Positions 7,472 through 16,306 of a stretch of 64,000 nt of DNA are shown piece after piece. Below the pieces are notes generated by a model. That model was not told where the DNA came from. It saw only the letters and a program-made list of their open reading frames with translations, and made no database searches. Position numbers and translations under genes: made by a program. This DNA is from Streptomyces sp. NBC_01016. Lineage in GTDB: Bacteria > Actinomycetota > Actinomycetes > Streptomycetales > Streptomycetaceae. Within the stretch, counting starts at the first letter, position 1. Every line of letters begins with the position of its first letter. The DNA lies in assembly GCF_026341035.1 (NCBI RefSeq), contig NZ_JAPEOQ010000002.1, positions 3,038,001-3,102,000 of the forward strand, read 5' to 3'.

Positions 7472-7957
7472 ATGCGCACTCGGAAGATCTCGGCACTGAC
7501 GCTGACCGCAGTGGCCCTCGGACTGTCGCTGACGGCCTGCAACGGCAGCAACGGCGCCGACAACTCCTCCTCCAGTGCGTCTTCCAGTGCGTCTTCCAGT
7601 GCGTCTTCCAGCGCGTCTTCCTCCGCGAGCAGTTCGGCGGAGACCGCGAGCACCCCGCAGCCCGATGCGACGCAGGGCCAGTCGTCGGGGGCTCCCGCCG
7701 CCAAGTCCGACGCGAAGTGCACGGACCAGATCAACTACGCGGGTGACCCGCGCTCCAACGCCGAGATCAACTCCATCGGCGCGGACACGGGTACGTGCCC
7801 CGAGCCCCAGAAGTCCGACAAGCCGTCGGGTACGCCGAAGGACCCCGACACGAAGTGCACGGACCAGATCAACTATGCCGGTGACTCGCGCCCCAACGCG
7901 GAGATCAACTCCATCGGCGAGGAGACGGGCTACTGCCCGCCGGTCAAGCAGAACTGA
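7472..7957 (+). CDS. Lipoprotein with Ser-rich linker and two Cys-bounded repeats
   Basis: 161 residues from an ATG with GGAGG seven bases upstream. The signal peptide ends in lipobox SLTAC, giving a lipid-anchored surface protein. The mature N-terminus is a flexible linker of repeated SSSA units. Two near-identical modules follow, each opening with KCTDQINYAGD and closing with Cys-Pro (Cys83 to Cys109 and Cys129 to Cys155), joined by a Pro/Lys-rich spacer. Each module has exactly two cysteines, so one disulfide per module is likely. I do not recognise an enzymatic family; the duplicated domain looks like a binding or spacer module. It sits between the sigma factor and a secreted subtilase. 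Confidence 0.8.
   Translation: MRTRKISALTLTAVALGLSLTACNGSNGADNSSSSASSSASSSASSSASSSASSSAETASTPQPDATQGQSSGAPAAKSDAKCTDQINYAGDPRSNAEINSIGADTGTCPEPQKSDKPSGTPKDPDTKCTDQINYAGDSRPNAEINSIGEETGYCPPVKQN
7571..7618 (+). repeat. 12-bp tandem repeat encoding SSSA units
   Basis: Three exact copies of TCCAGTGCGTCT (7571-7606) plus a fourth with one change (7607-7618) encode the serine-rich linker of the lipoprotein at 7472. Copy number is expected to be unstable by slippage without breaking the frame. Confidence 0.85.
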
Positions 7958-7984
7958 ACGGCCTGAACGGACACGGTGAGCCGA

Positions 7985-8018
7985 GTGGCGGATAGGCGCC
8001 GTGGCGCCAACCCGCCAC
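7985..8018 (+). terminator. Hairpin after the repeat lipoprotein
   Basis: GTGGCGG (7985-7991) and CCGCCAC (8012-8018) bracket an inner GGCGCC-rich segment 28 bases after the lipoprotein stop. A TTGACA hexamer at 8050-8055 downstream could be a -35 element for the subtilase gene, but no convincing -10 accompanies it. Confidence 0.4.
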
Positions 8019-8114
8019 CGTAAAGCAAGTACCGCACGACGCACAGTAGTTGACACTCTTCCCAGCTCTCGGAGCGCACCCCCGCACCCGATGGTTCCAG
8101 GAGAAGAGGCAACT

Positions 8115-11100
8115 ATGGCAAGAGGTACCGCGCGACGCGGCGCGGCCCTGCTGTCGGCCGGGTTGGCGTTCGCGCTGCTGCCCGCCGGCGGTGCGCACGC
8201 CGCGCCGGACCACGTGAGACCCCAGTCCACGAAGGCCGCCCGCGCCGCTCACACCGTGACGCTGGTGACCGGGGACAAGGTGACCGTGACGGACATCGGC
8301 GGCGGGCAGCGGACCGTCGATGTCAAGAGGCCCCAGGGAGCCACCGGCCTCGTCCGTACGCAGGTCACCGACGGCAAGGTACGTGTCGTGCCGGACGAGG
8401 CCGCCCCCTACCTCGCCTCGGGGAAGCTCGACACCCGGCTGTTCGACGTGAGCGGGCTCATCGAGCAGGGCCTCGCGGACACCAAGGCCGACGCCACCCC
8501 GCTGATCGTCACCTACGGAGGCAAGAGCGCGCGCAGCACCGCCGCCACGCCCAAGGGCGCCGACCGCACCCGCAAACTCGGCAGCATCGGCGGCGCGGCC
8601 CTCGACGCCGACAAGGGGCGCACCTTCTGGAACGACCTGACCAGCAAGGGAAGTTACACCGACGGCATCGGCAAGGTGTGGCTCGACGGCCGCGTCGAGG
8701 GCGACATGGAGGAGTCCAACGCCCAGATCGGCACCCCGAAGGCGTGGGAGGCGGGGCTCACCGGCAAGGGTGTGAAGGTGGCCGTCCTGGACACCGGGTA
8801 CGACACCACGCACCCCGACCTCGCCTCCCGCGTGAGCGAGTCGAAGTCCTTCATCGAGGGGCAGGAGGTCGCCGACCGGGCGGGGCATGGCACGCACGTC
8901 ACGTCGACCGTCGGTGGATCCGGCGCCGCGTCCGACGGCAAGGAGAAGGGCGTCGCGCCCGATGCCACGCTCGCCGTCGGCAAGGTGCTCAGCGACGAGG
9001 GCTACGGCACCGAGTCCGAGATCATCGCCGGTATGGAGTGGGCCGCCAAGGACATCAAGGCCAAGGTCGTCTCCATGAGCCTCGGCTCCGACACCGGCAG
9101 CGACGGCACCGACCCGATGGCCCAGGCCGTCAACTCCCTCACCGCCGACACCGGCACGCTCTTCGTCATCGCCGCGGGCAACGCCTACAGCCCCGGCACC
9201 ATCGGCTCGCCCGGCGCCGCCGACTCTGCGCTCACCGTCGGCGCGGTCGACTCGGACGACGAGCGGGCCGCGTTCTCCAGCCAGGGCCCGCGCCTCGGCG
9301 ACGACGCCCTCAAGCCCGACCTCTCGGCCCCCGGCGTGGACATCCTCGCGGCCCGCTCCTCGCTGGTGGACGGCTCCGGCAGCTACACCACCATGAGCGG
9401 TACGTCGATGGCGACACCGCACGTCGCCGGTGTCGCCGCCCTCCTCGCGCAGGCCCACCCCGACTGGACGGCCGCGCAGCTCAAGAACGCGCTGATGTCG
9501 TCGTCGAAGCAGCTCTCCGACTCCGCGTACGCCATCGGCTCCGGCCGGGTCTCCGTCCCCGACGCGATCGCCGCGAAGGTCACCGCGACGGGCAGCGCCG
9601 ACCTCGGCTCCTACCGCTGGCCGTACGACAGCAACAAGCCGGTCACCAAGACCCTCACGTACTCCAACTCCTCAGACGGTGCTGTGGAGTTGGAGCTCGC
9701 GGTGCAAGGGGCTCCCGACGGCGTTGCGACGCTCGCCGACTCAAAGCTGACCGTGCCCGCGCGTGGCACCGCCTCCACCACCGTCACCGGCGACGGCTCG
9801 AAGGCCGCCGTCGGCACCAACAGCGGTCGGATCGTGGCTAGTTCGGGTGGCGTGGCCGTCGCGCACACCGCATTCGGGCTGGTCAAGGAAGAGGAGCGGT
9901 ACACGCTCACCGTCCACGTGAAGGACCGGGACGGCAAGCCGGCCGCGGCCGACCTCATGTACCAGCGGCTCGCCAAGGGCACACTGCCGCAACCGGCCAC
10001 GGTCGACGAGTCCGGCACGGTCAAGCTGCGGCTCCAGCCGGGGACGTACTACCTGGACTCGTTCCTTGACGTCCGCGGAGCCCACGGCAAGGACTCCCTC
10101 GGCGCGGCCTATCTGTCCGACCCCGAGGTGAAGGTCGACGGGGACCGCGAGATCACGCTCGACGGCACCAAGCTGCGTGAGGTCGACACACGTGTCTCGA
10201 AGGACACCGACCCGCACCAGACACTCGTGCAGTACGACCGCAAGGCGGGCGGCACCGACGTGTTCGGCATGGTGCTGCTGCCCATCAAGTACGACACGCT
10301 GTACGCACTGCCCACCCGCCCTGTGAGCGACGGCAGTTACGCGTACCGCACCACCTGGCGCGAGGCCCAGCCGCGCGTCACCGTTGACGGCGTCGACGAG
10401 GTGTGGGAGCAGCCCGGCTCCACGCTCGTCGAGGGTGACAGCAGGCTCGCGCTGGTGAACGCGGGTGCCGGTGCCCCCGCGGACTACACGGGCAAGAACG
10501 TGACCGGCAAGGGCGTCCTCGTGCACATCGACGGCACCCGCACCCCGGCGCAGATCGCGCAGGCCGCCCAGGACGCGGGCGCCAAGGCGCTGTTCCTCAC
10601 GGACGACAACCCCGGCCGGCTGAACACCCTCTTCTACAACGACGACAACACGGACCGGCCGCTGCAGATCGCGAGTGTCACCAACGCCGACTTCGCGCGG
10701 CTGCTCACCAAGCAGAAGCACGGTGAGCGCATCAGGATGACGGGCATCGCCAACCCCACGTACTCCTATGACCTGTCGAAGGGCTACAAGGGCGCGATCC
10801 CGGACCGGAGCCTGCTCTTCGCGCCGGATTCCAAGGACCTCGCCACCGTCGACACCACCTTCTACGGTGCGAAGAAGACCGCGGGCAGCGAGTTCCGCCA
10901 CTCGGTCGACCCGTCCTTCGCGGTCGCGGGCGGGTTCCAGGAGCGGTACGACTTCCCGGGGCACCGCACCGACTACGTGTCGGTCGAGCCGGGCCAGAAG
11001 TGGCACGAGTCCGTGAACCTCGGTCCCCTGGAGGAGCGCAGCGGCCTGGTGTCCTACCGGCCGGGCAGGCACACCGAGTTGAACTGGTTCAAGCCCGTCT

Positions 11101-11774
11101 GGCACCCCTACGGTGGCAGCGGTCTCGGTTGGGGCCAGCAGCGGAACGGTGACATGCTGCGCTTCAATATCCCCGGCTGGGGCGACTCGGGCCCTGACCA
11201 CACCGGCTTCGGCGACCCGTACAGCCCGGAAGCCGGCATGACGCAGTCCACCGAGGCCTTCGTGAACGGTGAGAGCGCGGGCCGACGCACGGGCAGCACC
11301 GCCCAGTTCAGTGTCACCGACGGTTCCGAGCAGCCGTTCAAGCTGGTCACCGACACGGAACTCGACCCGGCCGTGTGGGGCATCCGCAGCACCTCGCACA
11401 GCGAGTGGACGTTCCGCTCGGGCACCACGCCGGACGACGCGTACACGTTCCTGCCGCTGATCAACCTCAACTACGACATCGACACGGACCTTGCCGGAAA
11501 GGTCCGTTCGGGCAAGCGCCTGCCCATCGGCCTGTCCGCCGAATACGTCAAGGACGCGGCCGGCACGGGCACCATCGGCGGCGGCACCCTGAAGGTGTCG
11601 TACGACGACGGCAAGACGTGGAAGTCCGTTTCACTCACCGGCAGCGGCGCTTCCTGGAAGGGCACGCTGAACGTGCCGCGCGACGCCACCTCACTGTCGC
11701 TGCGGGCGACGGCGAAGGACGACAAGGGCGGCTCGGTGTCGCAGGAGCTCGTCCGGGCGGCGGCCGTGAAGTAG
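8115..11774 (+). CDS. Secreted S8 (subtilisin-family) serine peptidase, large form
   Basis: 1219 residues from the ATG at 8115 (GGAGAAGAGG upstream). A Sec/Tat-like signal peptide with an Arg-rich start (MARGTARRGAALL) ends at AHA. A prodomain of about 180 residues precedes the catalytic domain. The triad is complete: Asp226 in VAVLDTGYDTTHPDL, His258 in GHGTHVTS and Ser431 in MSGTSMATPHVAG, with the oxyanion Asn in VIAAGN. The roughly 650-residue C-terminal part is beta-rich, contains a PA-like segment near ALFLTDDN, and has no recognised anchor, so the enzyme is probably released. Large Streptomyces S8 peptidases of about 1200 residues have this layout. It is flanked by terminators, so it is likely monocistronic. 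Confidence 0.92.
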   Translation: MARGTARRGAALLSAGLAFALLPAGGAHAAPDHVRPQSTKAARAAHTVTLVTGDKVTVTDIGGGQRTVDVKRPQGATGLVRTQVTDGKVRVVPDEAAPYLASGKLDTRLFDVSGLIEQGLADTKADATPLIVTYGGKSARSTAATPKGADRTRKLGSIGGAALDADKGRTFWNDLTSKGSYTDGIGKVWLDGRVEGDMEESNAQIGTPKAWEAGLTGKGVKVAVLDTGYDTTHPDLASRVSESKSFIEGQEVADRAGHGTHVTSTVGGSGAASDGKEKGVAPDATLAVGKVLSDEGYGTESEIIAGMEWAAKDIKAKVVSMSLGSDTGSDGTDPMAQAVNSLTADTGTLFVIAAGNAYSPGTIGSPGAADSALTVGAVDSDDERAAFSSQGPRLGDDALKPDLSAPGVDILAARSSLVDGSGSYTTMSGTSMATPHVAGVAALLAQAHPDWTAAQLKNALMSSSKQLSDSAYAIGSGRVSVPDAIAAKVTATGSADLGSYRWPYDSNKPVTKTLTYSNSSDGAVELELAVQGAPDGVATLADSKLTVPARGTASTTVTGDGSKAAVGTNSGRIVASSGGVAVAHTAFGLVKEEERYTLTVHVKDRDGKPAAADLMYQRLAKGTLPQPATVDESGTVKLRLQPGTYYLDSFLDVRGAHGKDSLGAAYLSDPEVKVDGDREITLDGTKLREVDTRVSKDTDPHQTLVQYDRKAGGTDVFGMVLLPIKYDTLYALPTRPVSDGSYAYRTTWREAQPRVTVDGVDEVWEQPGSTLVEGDSRLALVNAGAGAPADYTGKNVTGKGVLVHIDGTRTPAQIAQAAQDAGAKALFLTDDNPGRLNTLFYNDDNTDRPLQIASVTNADFARLLTKQKHGERIRMTGIANPTYSYDLSKGYKGAIPDRSLLFAPDSKDLATVDTTFYGAKKTAGSEFRHSVDPSFAVAGGFQERYDFPGHRTDYVSVEPGQKWHESVNLGPLEERSGLVSYRPGRHTELNWFKPVWHPYGGSGLGWGQQRNGDMLRFNIPGWGDSGPDHTGFGDPYSPEAGMTQSTEAFVNGESAGRRTGSTAQFSVTDGSEQPFKLVTDTELDPAVWGIRSTSHSEWTFRSGTTPDDAYTFLPLINLNYDIDTDLAGKVRSGKRLPIGLSAEYVKDAAGTGTIGGGTLKVSYDDGKTWKSVSLTGSGASWKGTLNVPRDATSLSLRATAKDDKGGSVSQELVRAAAVK

Positions 11775-11799
11775 CCGTCCAGGACGATTGGAAGAAGGC

Positions 11800-11836
11800 C
11801 GGGGCCCGGCGCGGAGTAATGCCGCGCCGGGCCCCG
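11800..11836. terminator. Perfect 15-bp stem, bidirectional terminator
   Basis: CGGGGCCCGGCGCGG (11800-11814) and CCGCGCCGGGCCCCG (11822-11836) enclose a 7-base loop between the convergent subtilase (stop 11774) and propeller (stop 11855) genes. Confidence 0.85.
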
Positions 11837-11854
11837 CTCGATCCCGACGGCGCG

Positions 11855-12856
11855 TCAAAGTGCGCTGCCCCGGCGGCCGTTGGACCTCTTGCGCAGGCAC
11901 ACCATGCGGCCGCCCCCGAACAGCAGGGCCACGACGGCGGCGACACCGATCACGACGCCGGTGACCCGCATCCCGCTGAGGCCGTCGGCCTCATCGACGA
12001 TCGCCGCGCCCGCCTTCGCCGGCCGTGCCACCACGCCACTGTTCCTGCCCTCGCTCCCGTACAGCAGTGTCCTGCCGTCCGTCGTGAACGTGATCGCCTC
12101 GCCCTGTTTCTGCTTCGGCACGTCCAGGGACCGCGGGTGGGACGGCTTCCCGTTCTTCCAGGTGTACATGATGCCGTCGTCGCCGCGGACGGCCAGCCGG
12201 GTGCCGTCGGGGGAGAAGGCCGCGTCCGTCACCCACAGGTCGATGTCGGCGACCTTGCCGAGGGTGTTGTCGCCGTCGGGGCTCGGCTCTTCGGGCGCCT
12301 CGTACAGCGCGCCGCCGTCCTTGTCCTTCGTGATCACGTAGATGCGCCCGGTCCCCGGGTGCACGGCGAGTGACTCGGCGTTGTGCGCCCCGTCCTCGTA
12401 CGCCACGTGGTACTCGGTGGCCGCCACCGTCCGGTCGGAGAGGTCCGACGGCTCCTTGAGGCGGTAGATCCAGACGTGGTCCTCGTCCTCGTCGTTGTCG
12501 CCGGTGGCGCCGACGTAGAGGTGGCCGTCCGCGCCGACCGAGACGGCCTCGACGTCGTGCGGCTTGCCGACGCCGGTGTACGTGATCCTGGCGACCGTCT
12601 CGCCGGTCCTGCCGTCGACCGCGTACAGGTACGTGCCGTCGTCGCCGTCGTTGTGCGTCCAGTAGATGCCCGGGTGTGCCCGGGAGGCCGCGAGGCCGCT
12701 CGACTCGGTGATCCGCGGGTCCTTGATGGTGAATCCGTCGTCACCCGGGACCGAGGCGGACGCCGCGCCCGCGCCCACACCTGCCCCTGCTCCCGCTCCT
12801 GCAAGGAGCAGGACGGAGACCGGCAGCGCCGTTGCGTAACCCAAGATCCTGCGCAT
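11855..12856 (-). CDS. Membrane-anchored beta-propeller-like extracellular protein
   Basis: 333 residues. A signal peptide with an unusual Gly/Ala run (AGAGAGAGVGAGAA) is followed by repeated strands with propeller-type motifs: GIYWTHNDGDDGTYLYAVDGRTG, HLYVGATGDNDEDEDHVWIYRL, GRIYVITKDKDGGALY and DAAFSPDGTRLAVRGDDGI. The C-terminus has one membrane helix (VTGVVIGVAAVVALLFGG) and a basic tail RKRSNGRR, so the propeller is displayed outside and anchored by its C-terminus. The NDGDD and NDEDED loops are plausible calcium sites. No catalytic residues are recognisable; binding or scaffold roles are as likely as enzymatic ones. Confidence 0.75.
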   Translation of the reverse strand: MRRILGYATALPVSVLLLAGAGAGAGVGAGAASASVPGDDGFTIKDPRITESSGLAASRAHPGIYWTHNDGDDGTYLYAVDGRTGETVARITYTGVGKPHDVEAVSVGADGHLYVGATGDNDEDEDHVWIYRLKEPSDLSDRTVAATEYHVAYEDGAHNAESLAVHPGTGRIYVITKDKDGGALYEAPEEPSPDGDNTLGKVADIDLWVTDAAFSPDGTRLAVRGDDGIMYTWKNGKPSHPRSLDVPKQKQGEAITFTTDGRTLLYGSEGRNSGVVARPAKAGAAIVDEADGLSGMRVTGVVIGVAAVVALLFGGGRMVCLRKRSNGRRGSAL

Positions 12857-13012
12857 GGCGCCAGCCTGTCACGGCTTCCGGGCGGTCTCCCGTTCATGTT
12901 GCCGTAGCCCGGAAGACTCCTGAAATACACCCGAGATTCTCATGGGCCCCTCATGTGCCGTTGGTTGCGTGTGCCTGGCCGGTCGGTCCGCAACGTATGA
13001 GCAAGGAGGCGC

Positions 13013-13909
13013 ATGGTGTTCCTGTCGAAGGCAGCCGGCGAGCAGGAGAGCGAGGAGCCACTGCATGTGGCCAGTCGGCTGCACGCGTTCAACCGGTTCG
13101 AGCTGAAGTACCTGGTCCCCGTCGACCAAGCGGCCGAGATCCGCGACGAGTTGGCCGAGCGGATGGACACCGATCCGCACAGCCCGGTCGGCGGGTACGG
13201 GGTCTGGAGCCTGTACTACGACAGCCCTCAACTCCGGTTCTACTGGGAGAAGATCGAGGGACTCAAGTTCCGGCGCAAGCTGCGCATCCGGCACTACGGG
13301 AACCTCGACGGTGTCACCGACGACTCGATGGTCTGCGTGGAGATCAAGCAGCGCGTCAACCGGGTCACGCAGAAGCGGCGCATCATGCTCCCCTACGGCG
13401 TGGCACGGCAGTTGTGCGACGACCGTGAGATGCCGGAGCACTCGCCGAAGGAGAGCGCCTTCATCCAGGAGGTCCTCGCCCTCGTCGTCGAGGCGAACCT
13501 GCGGCCCACCGCCATCACCGGCTACCAGCGCGAGGCGCTGGTCGGGCGGGAGGCGGACACCGGCCTCCGTGTCACCTTCGACCGGCGCATCCGCGGCCGG
13601 GACCGGGACTTCCACTTCGGCACCCCCACGCCCGAGAACCGGTTCACGATCCCGCCGCACCTGTCGGTCATGGAGATCAAGGTGAACGAGCGCACACCGA
13701 CCTGGATCACCGACCTGGCCGCGCGGCGCAACCTCAACCTCGTACGGATCTCCAAGTACGTGCAGTCCATCGAGGCGTTCGGGCTCGCCCCGCGCTCGGT
13801 CTTCCACGTCAACGAGGCGGACTGCCCGCCTCCAACCCCCTCTGAAGAACTGCCGCTCGAGCAGCGGCCGGCGCAGCACGATGCGTCGTTGAAGGTAGGA
13901 GCACAGTGA
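13013..13909 (+). CDS. VTC-domain polyphosphate polymerase-like protein
   Basis: 298 residues from an ATG preceded by AAGGAGG. The VTC (triphosphate-tunnel) domain fills the protein: entry motif FNRFELKYLVP with the Glu-x-Lys pair near residue 25, basic tunnel strands KFRRKLRIRHYG, VCVEIKQRVNRVTQKRR and VMEIKVNERTP, and VTFDRRIRGR. In yeast Vtc4 this fold makes polyphosphate from ATP; bacterial relatives are little studied. There is no signal peptide, so the active site is cytoplasmic. Its stop overlaps the GTG of the DUF4956 gene, and CotH follows. The trio looks like one functional unit: polymer or phosphate donor inside, membrane protein, and kinase outside. Confidence 0.88.
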   Translation: MVFLSKAAGEQESEEPLHVASRLHAFNRFELKYLVPVDQAAEIRDELAERMDTDPHSPVGGYGVWSLYYDSPQLRFYWEKIEGLKFRRKLRIRHYGNLDGVTDDSMVCVEIKQRVNRVTQKRRIMLPYGVARQLCDDREMPEHSPKESAFIQEVLALVVEANLRPTAITGYQREALVGREADTGLRVTFDRRIRGRDRDFHFGTPTPENRFTIPPHLSVMEIKVNERTPTWITDLAARRNLNLVRISKYVQSIEAFGLAPRSVFHVNEADCPPPTPSEELPLEQRPAQHDASLKVGAQ

Positions 13910-14583
13910 ATTTCGATCTGCAGGAACTCAGCGGCACGTTCAGCGTGGCCGATGTCGTGGCGGCGATGGCGCTGTCGTTCATCCTGTCCACGGTGATCGG
14001 CTACACGTACCGGTACACGCACCGGAACGTGTCCTACAGCCAGTCGTACGTGCAGACGCTGGTCATCGTCGGCATGATCGTCGCGCTCATCATGCTGGTC
14101 GTCGGCTCGAACCTGGCGCGGGCCTTCTCGCTGGTCGGCGCCCTGTCCGTGGTCCGCTTCCGCAACGCGGTCAAGGAGACCAGGGACGTCGGCTTCATCT
14201 TCCTGGCCATGGCCATCGGCATGGCCTGCGGTGCCCGCTTCTACACGCTGGCCGCGGTCGGCGCCGTCGTGATCTGCGCCGTCATCCTCGTGATGCACAA
14301 GTTCAACTGGTTCGCCCTCAACGTGCAGCGCCAGGTCGTCAAGGTTCAGGTCCCGGCCGGCGAGGACTACACCCCGCAGCTGCGTGACGTGCTCATCAAG
14401 TACACCAGCGAGTTCGAACTGGTCAGCACCGAGACCATCCGCGGCGGCGCGCTGAACGAGATCTTCTACACCGTGCGCCTGAAGAAGGGCGCCGAGCCCA
14501 GCGACCTGGTCGGCGCGCTGCAGGAACGCACCTCCGGCCAGCGGGTCACCGTGCTGACCGGTTACGACACGACGGACCTGTGA
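13906..14583 (+). CDS. DUF4956 membrane protein
   Basis: 225 residues from a GTG overlapping the VTC stop (GTGA). Four hydrophobic helices occupy about residues 10-125, including ALSFILSTVIGYTY, LVIVGMIVALIMLVVG and FIFLAMAIGMACG. The conserved family motif ALSVVRFRNAVKETRDVGF lies between helices two and three. The last 90 residues form a soluble domain with VKVQVPAGEDYTPQLRDVL and a ferredoxin-like strand pattern. DUF4956 genes regularly accompany VTC genes; a role in membrane passage or coupling of the VTC product is inference from that pairing. A 1-base TGATG overlap leads into CotH. Confidence 0.88.
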   Translation: MNFDLQELSGTFSVADVVAAMALSFILSTVIGYTYRYTHRNVSYSQSYVQTLVIVGMIVALIMLVVGSNLARAFSLVGALSVVRFRNAVKETRDVGFIFLAMAIGMACGARFYTLAAVGAVVICAVILVMHKFNWFALNVQRQVVKVQVPAGEDYTPQLRDVLIKYTSEFELVSTETIRGGALNEIFYTVRLKKGAEPSDLVGALQERTSGQRVTVLTGYDTTDL

Positions 14584-16121
14584 TGCCCTCCGCCAAGGCG
14601 GGGCGGCGGCTGCGGGACCGGCTGCCCGTGCGCCTGCGCCACCACTGGAAGCCGGCCACGGCGCTGGGTGTCGGGCTCGCCGCGATGGTCTGTTTCCTGG
14701 GTGACGCGCGGATCTCCCCGTACGTGACCTCGTCCTCGCGCGTCGAGGCGGACGCCATCACCGACAACGTCCAGGGGACGGTGGACCTGTACGACACCTC
14801 GGTGTCGCACTCGATCCAACTCGCGTACCAGCAGACCGACTTCGACAAGATGATGAAGGAGTTCAAGGACGACGGCACCAAGGACTACATCGAGGCCGAC
14901 CTCACGATCGACGGTGTCTACCTCAACGATGTCGGGATCCGTCTGAAGGGGAACTCCACCCTGTCGTCCCTGCGCGGCGCCAAGGGCATGCCCGGTGGCG
15001 GCCGGAACATGCCCCAGGGCGGGCAGGCAGCTCCGGCCGGCGGCCAAGGTCAGAAGGCCGGAGGCAAGGGCGGAATGGGCGGCATGATGCAGTTCAATCT
15101 GTCCGCCAAGAAGCCCGAGGAACTGCCCTGGCTCGTCAAGGTCGACGAGTACGTCGAGGGCCGCGCCTACCAGGGCGAGCGGGAGATTTCGCTGCGCCCC
15201 GGCAGCAACGGCCAGGTCCCGGCCAACGAGGCACTGTCGCTGTCCCTGACCGACGAGAGCGGGCAGAAGGCCGAGCGGTACGCCTTCACCAAGCTGAAGG
15301 TGAACAACCGGCCAACCGCCGCCCGCCTCATGGTCGAGGCCCCCGACACCGACTACGCCGACGACGTGTCCGGCGGCAACGCCGTGCTCTACAAGGCCCG
15401 GGCGAGCGGCAGCTTCGAGTACAAGGGCGACGACCCCAGCGACTACGAGACGTCCTTCAAGCAGCTCAACAAGAAGGGCAGCCAGGACCTCGAACCGGTC
15501 ATGAAGCTGATCAAGTGGGCCGGCAAGGCCTCGGACAAGGAGTTCGCGCGCGACCTCGACACTTACGTCGACGTCGACTCGTTCGCCAAGTACGTCTCCT
15601 CGCAGAACCTGCTGCTGAACTTCGACGACATGGCGGGCCCGGGCAAGAACTACCTGCTCTCGTACGACCTGGACACCAAGAAGTTCTCCGTCCTGGGCTG
15701 GGACTACAACCTCACCTTCAGCGGCGACGCCACCACCGGTCCCGACGACTCGGTCGGCATGGGCGGCGGCATGCCTGGGGGTGCGCCCGGCGGCGCAGCG
15801 CAAGGAAAGCAAGGTGTCGGGGGCGCGGACGCGGACGCCAAGGGTGGAATGGGTGGCATGGGCGGGCGCATGCAGCACGTCCTGAAGTCCAAGTTCCTCG
15901 ACTCCGACGCGTTCGACGGTGTCTACCAGAAGACGTATAGCGAGCTGTACCAGAAGTTCTACGGCTCGGGTACGGCGACGAAGACCCTCCAGGAGATCGC
16001 GGGCCAGGCCCGCAAGGCGGGCGCCGACTCCAAGGAGTTCGACACCGCCGTCACCAAGCTCCAGAAGACCGTCACCGACCGGCGCGCGGCGCTGGCCAAG
16101 GACAAGAAGGTGACCGGCTGA
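14583..16121 (+). CDS. CotH-family extracellular protein kinase
   Basis: 512 residues; the ATG at 14583 overlaps the previous stop (TGATG), with a GTG one codon earlier as alternative. An N-terminal arginine-rich stretch and one membrane helix (residues about 20-37) place the rest outside the cell. CotH motifs are present: IRLKGNSTLSSLRG, LLLNFDDMAGPGKNYLLSYD with the catalytic-loop-type Asp, and VLGWDYNLTF with the metal-binding Asp. In Bacillus CotH, an atypical secreted kinase, the equivalent residues phosphorylate spore-coat proteins. Two Gly/Met-rich inserts (GGMGGMMQ, GGMGGMGGRMQ) interrupt the fold. A perfect-looking terminator follows, closing the VTC-DUF4956-CotH operon. Confidence 0.87.
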   Translation: MPSAKAGRRLRDRLPVRLRHHWKPATALGVGLAAMVCFLGDARISPYVTSSSRVEADAITDNVQGTVDLYDTSVSHSIQLAYQQTDFDKMMKEFKDDGTKDYIEADLTIDGVYLNDVGIRLKGNSTLSSLRGAKGMPGGGRNMPQGGQAAPAGGQGQKAGGKGGMGGMMQFNLSAKKPEELPWLVKVDEYVEGRAYQGEREISLRPGSNGQVPANEALSLSLTDESGQKAERYAFTKLKVNNRPTAARLMVEAPDTDYADDVSGGNAVLYKARASGSFEYKGDDPSDYETSFKQLNKKGSQDLEPVMKLIKWAGKASDKEFARDLDTYVDVDSFAKYVSSQNLLLNFDDMAGPGKNYLLSYDLDTKKFSVLGWDYNLTFSGDATTGPDDSVGMGGGMPGGAPGGAAQGKQGVGGADADAKGGMGGMGGRMQHVLKSKFLDSDAFDGVYQKTYSELYQKFYGSGTATKTLQEIAGQARKAGADSKEFDTAVTKLQKTVTDRRAALAKDKKVTG

Positions 16122-16135
16122 TCGGCTGAGAAGGT

Positions 16136-16188
16136 CTCCGGCATCCCGGGCCGTCGCTGCGCGGAGCAAGCGGCCCGGGGTGCCGGAG
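16136..16188 (+). terminator. Strong hairpin terminator after CotH
   Basis: Two 18-base arms (16136-16153 and 16171-16188) pair at 17 of 18 positions around a 17-base loop, starting 15 bases after the CotH stop. It separates the VTC-CotH operon from the two-component genes. Confidence 0.85.
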
Positions 16189-16306
16189 ATGGTCGGCCAC
16201 GTCCCTATTTGTGCTCGTCACGCACAGGAACCCTGCCTAGCATCGCGCCGCACGACCAGGACCCGCCCCGGCGGCTCCGCCTGTCCGTATCCCGAGGTGT
16301 CGGAGC

